Below, piece after piece: positions 43,224 to 52,423 of a stretch of DNA of 64,000 nt (the stretch's first letter is position 1; each line of letters begins with the position of its first letter). The notes below the pieces were generated by a model. The model was not told the DNA's origin, ran no database searches, and saw only the letters and a list, made by a program, of their open reading frames with translations. The stretch spans positions 1-64,000 of the forward strand of contig NZ_KZ614149.1 in assembly GCF_002886255.1 (NCBI RefSeq), given 5' to 3'. Source of the DNA: Alteribacillus bidgolensis (GTDB lineage Bacteria; Bacillota; Bacilli; Bacillales; Marinococcaceae). The translations under genes were made by a program, and so were the position numbers.

Positions 43224-44811
43224 ATGATGAATACGCAATTATTGATTCCGTCTATGATTGAGCGAGCATTCCCGTACTTCAAAGGGGATCCACCGCTATA
43301 CCTATGAAGAAATAGGAGAAAGAACAAGGCGTCTTGCCGATGCCTTGGAGGGTTTGGGCGTAACAAAAGGGGATCGTGTGGCAACATTTGCTTGGAATCA
43401 TCACCGCCACTTGGAAGCGTATTTTGCAATACCGGGAATGGGTGCAGTTCTTCATACGATTAATATCAGGCTGGCTGAAGAGCATATTTCCTATATCGTC
43501 AATCATGCAGCAGATAAAGTCATTTTAGTGGATGCCGAACTGCTTCCACTTTTAGAAAATGTTAAAGAAACGTTACACACGGTAGAGGCATTCATCGTTT
43601 TTGGTGATGGTGAAGATGTTCCTGAAACTTCTCTTTCTAACGTGTATGCCTACGAGAAGCTTCTTGCAAAAAGCAATCCTAAGTATGAATTTGTTAAAGA
43701 TTTAGATGAAAATGCTAATGCTGGAATTTGTTATACTTCAGCCACCACTGGCAATCCAAAGGGTGTCATGTACAGTCACCGCGGCATTATTTTACACAGT
43801 ATGGCTTTAGGTCTTGCTGACAGTGCAGCGTTATCGGAAAAAGATACAATTTTGCCGGTCGTGCCAATGTTTCATGTAAACGCATGGGGACTGCCTTTTG
43901 CAGCAGTGTGGTTTGGTTCTACTCAAGTGATGCCTGGTCCTCAATTCACACCAGGCATTTTAGCAAAACTAATTGAAGATTACCAAGTTACGTTAAGTGC
44001 CGGTGTTCCTACCATATGGCTGGGACTATTAAAAGAGTTAGAGAGCGGAAGCTATGTTACAGAAAGTTTACGAGCGGTATTATGTGGTGGATCCGCAGCA
44101 CCTGCTGCAATGATTAAAGCGTTTGAGTCGAAGTATAATATACCTTTCCTGCATGCATACGGTATGACCGAGACCAGCCCTCTTGTAAGTGTGTCCACTC
44201 TTAAGAGCTATCATGAAAATATAGAAGAGGATAAAAAACTAGCCATTCGTGCTACGCAAGGGCTTGTAATACCAGGTCTAGAAGTGAAAGTTACAGGAAG
44301 TGACGGTGAATTAGAAAGAAATGGCGAGGATATAGGTGAATTAATGATAAAAGGTTCATGGATAGCAAGTGAATATTATAAGGATGAACGGACTAAAGAT
44401 GCCTTTCGAGATGGATGGCTTCACACAGGAGATGTCGCAACGATGGATGAAGAAGGTTATATAAAACTTGTCGACCGAACGAAGGATTTAGTGAAAAGTG
44501 GAGGAGAATGGATATCATCGGTCGATCTTGAAAACGCTATCATGGATCATGAAGGTGTGTTTGAAGCTGCAGTGATTGCAGTGCCTCATCCCGAGTGGTA
44601 GGAAAGGCCGCTAGCTTGTGTGGTTCTTAAAGAATCGGAAAAGCAATCTGTAACAAAAGAAGAGATCATTGATTTTATTCGTCCGCAATTTGCAAAATGG
44701 TGGCTTCCTGATGATGTTGTCTTTATGAGAGAATTACCGAAAACTTCTGTTGGAAAGTTCTTAAAAAGAGCGTTAAGAGAACAATTAGAGTCTTTTTATG
44801 CCAAATCATAA
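43224..44811 (+). pseudogene. Medium/long-chain acyl-CoA synthetase, broken
   Basis: An AMP-forming acyl-CoA ligase frame that is almost complete. ATG 43224 behind AAAGGGGG starts MMNTQLLIPSMIERA, then the frame is lost near 43268. It resumes as SRTSKGIHRYTYEEIGERTRRLADALEGLG, so roughly ten codons seem deleted out of frame. Downstream are YTSATTGNPKGVMYSHRG, the A8-like DRTKDLVKSGGEWISS and an in-frame TAG at 44599-44601 in PHPEW-stop-ERPLACVVL, where relatives have Gln. The end (PKTSVGKFLKRALRE) is intact. Two independent lesions make it a likely pseudogene. It lies 19 bp before a second, intact ligase. Confidence 0.88.
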
Positions 44812-44829
44812 TTGAAATGGAGGTAAGCG

Positions 44830-46395
44830 ATGACTACAATACGCGATGTGTTTGAACAATCCGTTAAACATTATGCGGAAGAAGAAGCCTTAGTAGATGT
44901 GCGTTTATCAAGAAGATGGACTTTTTCTGAATGGGATAAAGAGGTAAATCAATTGGCACAAGCCTTTATAAGAGCAGGGGTGAAAAAGGGTGACAGAGTA
45001 TCAACAGTTTTGTTTAATACAAGCGAATTTGCGATGACCTTTTTAGCTTGTGCTAAACTTGGAGCTGTATTTAATCCAATAAATTTTAGACTGGCTGATA
45101 AAGAAATAGAATTTATTATAAACGATGCTGAGCCGCGTATTGTACTATTTGAAAAAGCAGTGGAAAATCAGATTCGTCCATTGGCAGATCGGATTCCAAA
45201 CGTTCAATTTTGGTACATCGATGAAGACCCTCCAAGTTACGCTGACTCTTATTATGAAAGGCTTTCTAAAGAAGAGGCGGTACGCCCTGATGTTTCCTTA
45301 ACAGAAGATGATATATATGCCATTATGTATACGAGCGGTACGACCGGCAAACCTAAAGGAGTAGTACACAAGCACCGAGATATGGTTGATCAAAGTGTCC
45401 TTATTATTGCTTCTCAAAGAATTTCAACAAAAGATATAGGTCTTTCTATTGCTCCTTTATTTCATTGTGCAGAGCTTCATTGTGCTTTCATTCCACGTCT
45501 TCAAATGGGTGCAAAAAATGTATTGCTTCATCACTTTGACCCAGAAGCTGTGTTGAACACTGTGCAAAAAGAAAACATCAGTATATTTTTTGCAGCACCA
45601 ACAATGTGGAGTAAGCTTATCCAAGAGAAAAAAGAATCAATAAAATTAGATTCTTTAAAAAAAGCGTTATATGGAGGAGCTCCTATGGCTCCGGCCCTTG
45701 TAAAAGAAGTACACGGTACGTTTGACGTTCAACTAGTTCAAGCATACGGGATGACTGAAATGGGACCTGCAATAACGATATTACCGGATGAGGCACAATT
45801 AACCAAAGCTGGTTCTGCTGGAAAGCCTTTAATAAACCATGAGATACGGGTGGTCAGAGCAGGAAACGACGGACAATTAGATCCAAATGACGAAGTGGCA
45901 GCCGGGGAGCAGGGAGAAATAATCGTACGCGGACCAAGTATGATGAGTGAGTATTATAAACGGCCGGAGGCAACAGCTGAAGTACTTTGCGATGGATGGT
46001 ACTTCTCTGGTGATGTGGGTTACTTTGATAGTGACGGGTATTTATGGGTAAACGATAGAATAAAAGATATGATTGTAAGCGGTGGAGAAAATATTTATTC
46101 CCGTGAAGTCGAAGATGCTTTATTTGATCATCCAGGTGTTCTTGATGCTGCTGTTGTCGGGGAGCCAGACGAAAAATGGGGAGAGAGGGTTATGGCCTTT
46201 GTTGTAAAAAAGGAAGAATCAGTGACAGCTGAAGAGCTTGAAAAATTTTGTATAGAAAGTGACAGACTTGCTAATTATAAACGTCCGCGCAGATATGAGT
46301 TTGTTGATGAGTTACCAAGAAATGCGAGCGGTAAACTACAGAAGTTTAAATTAAGAGAACGAGTAAAAAAACAAGAAGGTTCTTCTAGAGTGTGA
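44830..46395 (+). CDS. Acyl-CoA synthetase (AMP-forming)
   Basis: A 521-residue AMP-binding enzyme that activates a fatty or related carboxylic acid to its CoA thioester. It has the P-loop-like YTSGTTGKPKGVVHKH (about residue 172), AYGMTEMGPAI, GWYFSGDVGYFDSDGYLWVNDRIKDMIVSGGENIYSREVE and the catalytic Lys in PRNASGKLQKFKL near the C-terminus. The ATG follows AATGGAGG. It formed an operon with the broken ligase upstream and may have taken over its role. Confidence 0.9.
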   Translation: MTTIRDVFEQSVKHYAEEEALVDVRLSRRWTFSEWDKEVNQLAQAFIRAGVKKGDRVSTVLFNTSEFAMTFLACAKLGAVFNPINFRLADKEIEFIINDAEPRIVLFEKAVENQIRPLADRIPNVQFWYIDEDPPSYADSYYERLSKEEAVRPDVSLTEDDIYAIMYTSGTTGKPKGVVHKHRDMVDQSVLIIASQRISTKDIGLSIAPLFHCAELHCAFIPRLQMGAKNVLLHHFDPEAVLNTVQKENISIFFAAPTMWSKLIQEKKESIKLDSLKKALYGGAPMAPALVKEVHGTFDVQLVQAYGMTEMGPAITILPDEAQLTKAGSAGKPLINHEIRVVRAGNDGQLDPNDEVAAGEQGEIIVRGPSMMSEYYKRPEATAEVLCDGWYFSGDVGYFDSDGYLWVNDRIKDMIVSGGENIYSREVEDALFDHPGVLDAAVVGEPDEKWGERVMAFVVKKEESVTAEELEKFCIESDRLANYKRPRRYEFVDELPRNASGKLQKFKLRERVKKQEGSSRV

Positions 46396-46517
46396 GTAAA
46401 AACTTGGCTTTGCACAACTTCAAACGGTGGAAGCCCTTAGTAAACCCTGAAAATTAAGTTATTTTCATTCTATCGATGGTCTACCGTTAACATGGTGGTC
46501 TTAACGCATAAATATAG

Positions 46518-46549
46518 GAGCTGTCCGGCAAGTCGACAGCTCTCTTTAT
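46518..46549 (+). terminator. Terminator downstream of the acyl-CoA synthetase
   Basis: The stem GAGCTGTC/GACAGCTC is followed by TCTTTATA. It lies about 120 bp past the stop. Confidence 0.65.
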
Positions 46550-46585
46550 ATTGGGGGAATACAACGCCATGGAAGAGCAGGAAGT

Positions 46586-47023
46586 TCATGGTATTGTCAG
46601 TTTTTGCAGCATTTCTCCAATGCCTCGCGCCCCTTTTAACGGCTGTTTCCATTGATGAGCATCCTCATCTTCTACTATTCGTTTCATGACTCGTTCGTGT
46701 TTTTTCCCCGTCAATAAAATTATACGATCCGCTTTATATAAATTTTTTTCGAACCACTGGCGACGCAAAGATTCATCGCTGATCACTTTATGTTTTGGAA
46801 AGTGAAAACCTTTATCATAATTTTCTGGGACAATGTCATAAGGAAGTAAAAATCCGTGCTTGGCTGAAAGGGTCACCCAAGGCCATAGATGGTAATCTGC
46901 ATATTGCTGGCATTTTTTGTGCAGTGTGCCTTGATAAGCATTTTTTGCATATACTGGACCACTTTCTGGATCGATGTCCCAAATTTTCTTTTTGCCGCAA
47001 GGGATAATACAGATGGTATTCAT
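46586..47023 (-). CDS. DUF6884 domain protein
   Basis: A 145-residue protein resembling the DUF6884 family. It starts ICIIPCGKKKIWD and continues with VYAKNAYQGTLHKKCQQYADYH, LSAKHGFLLPYDIVPENYD and a late helical part. The conserved CGKKK and SAKHG motifs suggest a nucleotide- or base-related enzyme; relatives occur near DNA-modification and phage genes. ATG 47023 is favoured by AGGTGA five bases upstream. It lies about 110 bp downstream of a nuclease gene on the same strand. Confidence 0.7.
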   Translation of the reverse strand: MNTICIIPCGKKKIWDIDPESGPVYAKNAYQGTLHKKCQQYADYHLWPWVTLSAKHGFLLPYDIVPENYDKGFHFPKHKVISDESLRRQWFEKNLYKADRIILLTGKKHERVMKRIVEDEDAHQWKQPLKGARGIGEMLQKLTIP

Positions 47024-47130
47024 TCGTTTCACCTGGCCTATATCTTAAATCCAGTGCGTTATGAATGAAAAGGCCATATCTATTGCCTTTATGTTTTTTG
47101 GGAGATAGTTCATTCATATGCCACTTCTTG

Positions 47131-48075
47131 TCACGAAAAACATAGTTCGTAAAAATTGCAATATCGGCATGCTCTTTGATCAGAGGTTTTCGGGAAATTT
47201 TCTATAGAAAGCGGTTTGTTTTCAGAAGGTTCTTCTAAATAACCTGTCATCCATTCTACGCTTGTGCCTATTAATTCTTGTACTTTTTCAAGAGTTACTT
47301 GGTCAAGCTGATGTTCTACCGAATTTCCTTCTAATAAATACTCATTTCGGATAACGATATTATTTAAGTCTGGTATAGAATATGATTGCAATAAATAAAG
47401 AACATATAGTGCAAGCTGATACGGATCTTCCTCTGATTGTTTTCCCGTTTTCCAGTCTACGATAACCCATTTATTACGTTCTAAGTCTTTATATAATAAA
47501 TCCAAGACGACAAAAACTTTTAATTTACCTACTTCTAAAATGCGGAATTTTTCTGCTTCTAAAAACTCAATTTGTTCATTATACGCTAGTTCTTGCATGG
47601 TTTTACTTGATAAAAAGTGTTTCATTGCTACGTTTAATCGGTGTGTGATTTTTTCTACTTTCTCTTTTGGAAGCTTTTTGGTTTGCCCGTAATATAGCTC
47701 ATGGAACATGGTAGTCTTTTTCGGACGTTCTATCCAATTTTTATAATGGCGCGTGGAATCAATAAATCCTTTATTTAAAAGCATTCTAACGTTTTCGGTC
47801 AACCCGGTTTCCTCTGGGAGAATACCGGTATTCAAATAATCTTCGATGACCTGTTCAATGATGTCATGCACAACAGACCCGAAGTACATTTCAAGATTCG
47901 TAAGGTTTTTTAAGCGATACGCTTGTTTATTCCATTCTGGAGCATTTCGAAGCCATCCATTATGCGAGGAATAGTATTGATGGGCATATTGACGTGCGCA
48001 GTGCATTAATGTTTTATGACGGGAAAGCGACCAAGAAAACTCAGGGTATGTTTTTATCTCAAACAAAGCACCCAT
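47131..48075 (-). CDS. PD-(D/E)XK nuclease family protein with Cys cluster
   Basis: A 314-residue RecB/Cas4-like nuclease. The motif set is SRHKTLMHCARQYAH at the N-terminus, FGSVVHDIIEQVI, VVLDLLYKD (Asp of PD), VIVDWKTGKQ (DXK) and DPYQLALYVLYLL (QxxxY). RACRYCNFYELC follows at the C-terminus and, with the N-terminal Cys, could hold a 4Fe-4S cluster as in AddB and Cas4. Start uncertain: ATG 48075 or the in-frame TTG nine bases later, which is better spaced from AAAGGATG. No cas genes or repeats are nearby. Confidence 0.82.
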   Translation of the reverse strand: MGALFEIKTYPEFSWSLSRHKTLMHCARQYAHQYYSSHNGWLRNAPEWNKQAYRLKNLTNLEMYFGSVVHDIIEQVIEDYLNTGILPEETGLTENVRMLLNKGFIDSTRHYKNWIERPKKTTMFHELYYGQTKKLPKEKVEKITHRLNVAMKHFLSSKTMQELAYNEQIEFLEAEKFRILEVGKLKVFVVLDLLYKDLERNKWVIVDWKTGKQSEEDPYQLALYVLYLLQSYSIPDLNNIVIRNEYLLEGNSVEHQLDQVTLEKVQELIGTSVEWMTGYLEEPSENKPLSIENFPKTSDQRACRYCNFYELCFS

Positions 48076-48206
48076 CCTTTCTAATATTCATCTTTTCATA
48101 GAATTAAGTTTATAAAAAGGATACTCTTGAACGAATAAATGTAGTTATGTAGTAATCCGGATTATACCACGGGAACAAAATTCCCAAATTTATTGTACCA
48201 AAAACA

Positions 48207-48246
48207 AAAATAAAAAACTGTTTATATCCATAATCAATATAAACAG
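48207..48246 (-). terminator. Terminator of the opp operon
   Basis: The perfect 10-bp stem CTGTTTATAT/ATATAAACAG is followed on the minus strand by TTTTTTATTTTTG, 19 bp after the oppF stop. Confidence 0.85.
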
Positions 48247-48264
48247 TAATAGTATTCTATTTAT

Positions 48265-49275
48265 TTAGTAAAAAGGTTGTCTTTGACCGGATTCTATTTC
48301 TTCGATAAAATGACAGGCTGCCGTATGAGTGCCCTCCATAGAATTTGTTTGGCGAAGTTTAGGTGTTTCTGTTTTACAAATGTCGGATGCAAATGGACAG
48401 CGTGTATGAAACCGGCATCCAGAAGGAGGATCAATAGGTGAAGGCACATCTCCTTTTAAAACGATTCTCTCTTTTTGTTTGCGGGGATTAGGAACAGGGA
48501 TAGCCGATAGCAATGATTTAGTATAAGGGTGTTTGGGATTATCAAAAATAGCCTCTTTTTCTCCAATTTCCACAACTTTACCTAAATACATTACAGCCAC
48601 ACGGTTGGATATATGCCGAACAACTCCCAGGTCATGAGAAATAAATAAATACGTAAGATTTAAATCTCTCTGCAATTGTTTCAATAAATTTAACACTTGT
48701 GCTTGGATAGAAACATCCAAAGCAGAGACCGATTCATCGCAAATAATAAATTTTGGATTTACCGCAAGAGCTCTAGCTATACCTATTCTCTGCCTTTGTC
48801 CGCCACTGAATTCATGCGGAAAACGATCAAGCTGATGAGATCCTAATCCCACTGTTTGAAGCAGCTCCATCATACGGTCTAACCGCTTTGGTTTTGGAAC
48901 GACATTTTGTATTCCCATCGCTTCATCCAGGATTTGTCGAACAGTTTGCCTAGGGTTAATAGAAGCATAAGGGTCCTGAAAAATAATTTGCAAGTCTTTT
49001 CGTTTTTTTCGCAATTTCCGTTGGTTTATAGAAAGCAAGTCTTCTCCTTGGAAAATGACTTCACCAGAGGTAGGTTTATCAAGGCGCAGAATGGCACGCC
49101 CAGTAGTTGATTTCCCGCACCCTGATTCACCAACGATACTTAACGTTTCTCCTTCGTTTACATAAAAACTAATATTATCTACGGCTTTCACATGGTTTAT
49201 CGTACGCCCCAATATTCCGCCTTTGATAGGAAAATATTGCTTTAAATTATTCACTTCGAGCAGTTTGGTAGTCAT
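48265..49275 (-). CDS. oppF: Oligopeptide/dipeptide ABC transporter ATPase, OppF/DppF type
   Basis: A 336-residue ATPase. It has the characteristic start YFPIKGGILGRTINHVKAVDNISF, Walker A GESGCGKST, signature FSGGQRQRIGIARAL, Walker B FIICDESVSALD and the C-terminal oligopeptide extension with the cysteine cluster CRFHTRCPFASDIC. It pairs with OppD to drive peptide import. The gene overlaps oppD by 29 bp, so the two are translationally coupled. It is last in the operon. Confidence 0.93.
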   Translation of the reverse strand: MTTKLLEVNNLKQYFPIKGGILGRTINHVKAVDNISFYVNEGETLSIVGESGCGKSTTGRAILRLDKPTSGEVIFQGEDLLSINQRKLRKKRKDLQIIFQDPYASINPRQTVRQILDEAMGIQNVVPKPKRLDRMMELLQTVGLGSHQLDRFPHEFSGGQRQRIGIARALAVNPKFIICDESVSALDVSIQAQVLNLLKQLQRDLNLTYLFISHDLGVVRHISNRVAVMYLGKVVEIGEKEAIFDNPKHPYTKSLLSAIPVPNPRKQKERIVLKGDVPSPIDPPSGCRFHTRCPFASDICKTETPKLRQTNSMEGTHTAACHFIEEIESGQRQPFY

Positions 49276-50281
49276 TGTTTACATTCACCCCCGGTTCGCC
49301 ATCCCATTCATCGGAATAAATCCAGCATCTTACGTCATTTCCCGAATCCGTTTTTTCTAAAGAAGGCAAACGTTCTTTACATATATCACTTACAAAAGGA
49401 CAACGAGGAGCAAACCGGCATCCTTCGGGCATGTCATCAGGCTTGGGCACATTTCCTTCTATAACACTTAACTCTTTTTGTTCAATGTCATGGCGTGGAA
49501 TTGATTGAAGAAGGCCGACAGTATAAGGATGTTTTGGAGCTTCAAACAGAGAGTGTACGTCAGCATGTTCTACAACTTTTCCAGCATACATTACCGCAAC
49601 TTCATCACAAATTTCCGCTACAACTCCAAGATCGTGAGTAATCATAATAATGGACATATGCAGATCTTCCTGAAGCTTTTTCATTAATTCTAAAATTTGG
49701 GCTTGAATTGTCACATCCAGAGCTGTCGTTGGTTCGTCTGCAATGAGCAGCTCTGGATTACAAGCTAATGCCATTGCAATCATTACTCTCTGCCGCATTC
49801 CTCCCGATAATTCATGAGGATACTGTTTCACTCTTTCTTTTGGAGAAGGAATTCCTACCAGTTCAAGCATCTCTACAGCTTTTATTAATGCTTGCTTTTT
49901 TTTCATCCCTTGATGAATTTTATATACTTCTGCAATTTGGTCGCCAATCGAATAAACAGGATTAAGAGATGTCATAGGCTCCTGAAAAATCATAGAGATT
50001 TGGTTACCCCGAATTTTTCTCATTTCAGCAGAAGTTTTACGAAGCAAATCTTCTCCGTTCCATTCTATCGTCCCGCCTACCACTTCTCCAGGTTTTTGAA
50101 TAAGCCCCATAATAGACAGGGAAGCGATGCTTTTACCTGAGCCGGATTCACCTACAATACCAAGTGTTTTTCCTTGCGGGACAATTAAGGAAACACCATC
50201 AACTGCTTTTATTTCTTGTCCTTCTACAAAAAAGGATGTACGTAAGTTGGAAATATGAAGAATATCATCAGTTTGACTCAT
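49247..50281 (-). CDS. oppD: Oligopeptide/dipeptide ABC transporter ATPase, OppD/DppD type
   Basis: A 344-residue ATPase with Walker A GESGSGKSI, EPMTSLNPVYSIGDQI, signature LSGGMRQRVMIAMAL, Walker B LLIADEPTTALD and the C-terminal CRFAPRCPFVSDIC extension. Walker A ends in SI where most relatives have ST; this is seen in OppD proteins and is not alarming. It is third in the operon, after oppC and oppB. Confidence 0.93.
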   Translation of the reverse strand: MSQTDDILHISNLRTSFFVEGQEIKAVDGVSLIVPQGKTLGIVGESGSGKSIASLSIMGLIQKPGEVVGGTIEWNGEDLLRKTSAEMRKIRGNQISMIFQEPMTSLNPVYSIGDQIAEVYKIHQGMKKKQALIKAVEMLELVGIPSPKERVKQYPHELSGGMRQRVMIAMALACNPELLIADEPTTALDVTIQAQILELMKKLQEDLHMSIIMITHDLGVVAEICDEVAVMYAGKVVEHADVHSLFEAPKHPYTVGLLQSIPRHDIEQKELSVIEGNVPKPDDMPEGCRFAPRCPFVSDICKERLPSLEKTDSGNDVRCWIYSDEWDGEPGVNVNNDYQTARSE

Positions 50282-50317
50282 TTCTAACTCCCGCCTTTCT
50301 AAACGTTTCTAACGAAT

Positions 50318-51238
50318 TTAATTCAAGTCAATTCGTTTGTTTAAGAAACGATATGAAATATCTACTAGCAGATTGACAATGACAAATACAAGTGAAATGA
50401 CTAAAACGGAACCTTGAACGACCGGGAAATCTCTAGCACCGATAGATTCAACTATATAGCGCCCAAGCCCATTGATAGAAAAGACTGTTTCTGTAAGGAC
50501 AGCTCCTCCAAGAAGAGTTCCAAACTCTAATCCGATCACGGTTACGACAGGGATCATCGCATTTTTTAATGCATGCTTATAAATGACATATTTCTCTTTA
50601 ACACCTTTAGCGCGTGCCGTTCGAATGTAATCCTGGTTTATTACTTCAAGCATACTTGAGCGGGTCATACGCGCAATAATCGCAGCTCCTGCTGTTCCTA
50701 AAGCAATAACCGGCAAAATAATTCTGTCTGGGGTACCCCAGCCCGATACAGGGAGCCAGCCAAGGTTTAAAGAAAAATACTGCATGAGCATTAACCCCAG
50801 CCAAAAATTAGGCATAGACAAACCGAAAAGGGCGACAATCATAATACCTACATCTGAAAATGTATATTGACGTACAGCAGATATAATCCCTGCTATTAAA
50901 CCTATGAAAATACTAAGAAGAGTACTGTAAAAAGCCAGTTCAAACGTAACCAAAAATCTGCTTGAAACTTCCGCAGTAACCTCTCGGCCGCTGCGAATGG
51001 AATCACCGAGATCACCTTGAAGGGCGTTCATTAAGTACGTTCCATATTGAACATATAAAGGATCATTTAAGCCCAGTCGTTCTCTCATTTGTTCAACTTG
51101 TTCTTCATTGGCTGCTTCACCTGCTATTACTTGAGCCGGGTCGCCGGGAATAAGGTGCATCATAAAAAATACTAGAATTGTTACCCCAAACAATACTGGT
51201 ACCGTTTGCAGGATTCGTCTAATAATAAATTGAAACAA
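50318..51238 (-). CDS. oppB: Peptide ABC transporter permease, OppB/DppB type
   Basis: A 306-residue permease with six membrane helices. It opens with the typical IIRRILQTVPVLFGVTILVFFMMHLIPGDPA and carries the coupling motif MTRSSMLEVINQDYIRTARAKGV. The TTG start follows AAAGGAG. It lies 18 bp after oppC; the order oppC-oppB is the reverse of the common B-C order. Confidence 0.93.
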   Translation of the reverse strand: MFQFIIRRILQTVPVLFGVTILVFFMMHLIPGDPAQVIAGEAANEEQVEQMRERLGLNDPLYVQYGTYLMNALQGDLGDSIRSGREVTAEVSSRFLVTFELAFYSTLLSIFIGLIAGIISAVRQYTFSDVGIMIVALFGLSMPNFWLGLMLMQYFSLNLGWLPVSGWGTPDRIILPVIALGTAGAAIIARMTRSSMLEVINQDYIRTARAKGVKEKYVIYKHALKNAMIPVVTVIGLEFGTLLGGAVLTETVFSINGLGRYIVESIGARDFPVVQGSVLVISLVFVIVNLLVDISYRFLNKRIDLN

Positions 51239-51256
51239 TTAGATCACTCCTTTCTT

Positions 51257-52147
51257 TTATGATTTCATTTTCGGATCGAGCGCGTCGCGCAATCCATCCC
51301 CAAAAATATTAAACGCTAATACAACAACCACAATAGCTATTCCGGGAAAAAATGCAACATGGCCGGCATCCCACATATAGTTTCGGCCATCGCTGAGCAT
51401 GGCTCCCCATTCAGGAGTTGGCGGTTGGGCTCCAAGACCAAGAAAGGAAAGACCGCTTGCTGTAAGTACAGCAGTAGCCATTCTTAAAGTTGCTTGCACT
51501 ATAATTGGTGACATAACATTAGGCAGAACATGTCGAAAGATAATTCTAAAGTGACTTGCACCTAATGCGCGCACTGCATCAATATACTCGAGCTTTCTAA
51601 CGGATAGTGTAGATCCCCTGACGATTCTTGCAAAAGCAGGCACAGAAAAAATACCGACAGAAATGATCACGTTATTCAAACTTCCTCCGAGAACGCTCAC
51701 AATGCCCAATGCAAGTAAAATACCAGGAAACGCAAGCAGTACATCCATAATTCTCATAATGATAGCATCCATTTTTCCTCCAAAATAACCGGATACTATT
51801 CCAAATAAAACACCAATTACTGCTCCAATTAATACAGAGAAAAAACCAATATACAATGTAATAGACATTCCATGGATAATACGACTGAATATATCACGTC
51901 CATGGTGATCCGTTCCAAACCAGTGTTCTGCAGATGGTCCAGCTAATTTATTGACATGGTTTTGTTCCGAGGGATCAAAGGGTGTAAAAAAAGGACCAAT
52001 AATAGACACTACGACAAAGAAAAGGATTAAAAACCCTCCGACCACAGCTGCTTTATTCTTTTTAAGTCGTTTCAGAACATTTTTAAAACTTTCTACACGT
52101 GGGTTAGGAGGTGTTGTGACTGGATAATTCACTGTTGTTTCCGGCAT
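51257..52147 (-). CDS. oppC: Peptide ABC transporter permease, OppC/DppC type
   Basis: A 296-residue permease with a cytoplasmic N-terminus, six membrane helices and the family phrase HWFGTDHHGRDIFSRIIHG. The coupling motif is VRGSTLSVRKLEYIDAVRALGA and the end GDGLRDALDPKMKS. ATG 52147 lies ten bases from AAAGGGTG; GTG 52159 overlaps that site. It is first in the operon and divergent from the binding-protein gene. Confidence 0.93.
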   Translation of the reverse strand: MPETTVNYPVTTPPNPRVESFKNVLKRLKKNKAAVVGGFLILFFVVVSIIGPFFTPFDPSEQNHVNKLAGPSAEHWFGTDHHGRDIFSRIIHGMSITLYIGFFSVLIGAVIGVLFGIVSGYFGGKMDAIIMRIMDVLLAFPGILLALGIVSVLGGSLNNVIISVGIFSVPAFARIVRGSTLSVRKLEYIDAVRALGASHFRIIFRHVLPNVMSPIIVQATLRMATAVLTASGLSFLGLGAQPPTPEWGAMLSDGRNYMWDAGHVAFFPGIAIVVVVLAFNIFGDGLRDALDPKMKS

Positions 52148-52423
52148 GTTTATTTTCACCCTTTCGAATTTTCTGAATTTTAGTTATGTTACAAATTTGA
52201 ATTATATCATGTTAAAACGAGATTACAATAATTATATCAGAAAAACAGGTGATGTAGTGAATAGATATTCATTTTTTAGGTAAAAAGGCTTTTGATGCCG
52301 CTTTAAAGTAAAAAAGTATGAAATTATTATTACAAAAATTTCAAAAAATGGGTTGATTGAAATAATTCTATAAGTTATATTAATAATGATTTTATTCAAA
52401 ATTATCATAGGGGGGTTGAAGGG

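Noticed and set aside
12695..44811. Stop-codon readthrough or reassignment explaining the in-frame TAA/TAG codons
   Set aside because: The same genes also carry frameshifts or deletions, and intact genes in the window end normally at TAA, TAG and TGA.
46470..46689. Short frames on both strands downstream of the acyl-CoA synthetase
   Set aside because: They overlap a terminator and the DUF6884 gene and show no coding character.
47131..48075. Cas4 belonging to a CRISPR-Cas system
   Set aside because: No repeats with regular spacers and no other cas genes exist in the window; the protein is longer than Cas4.
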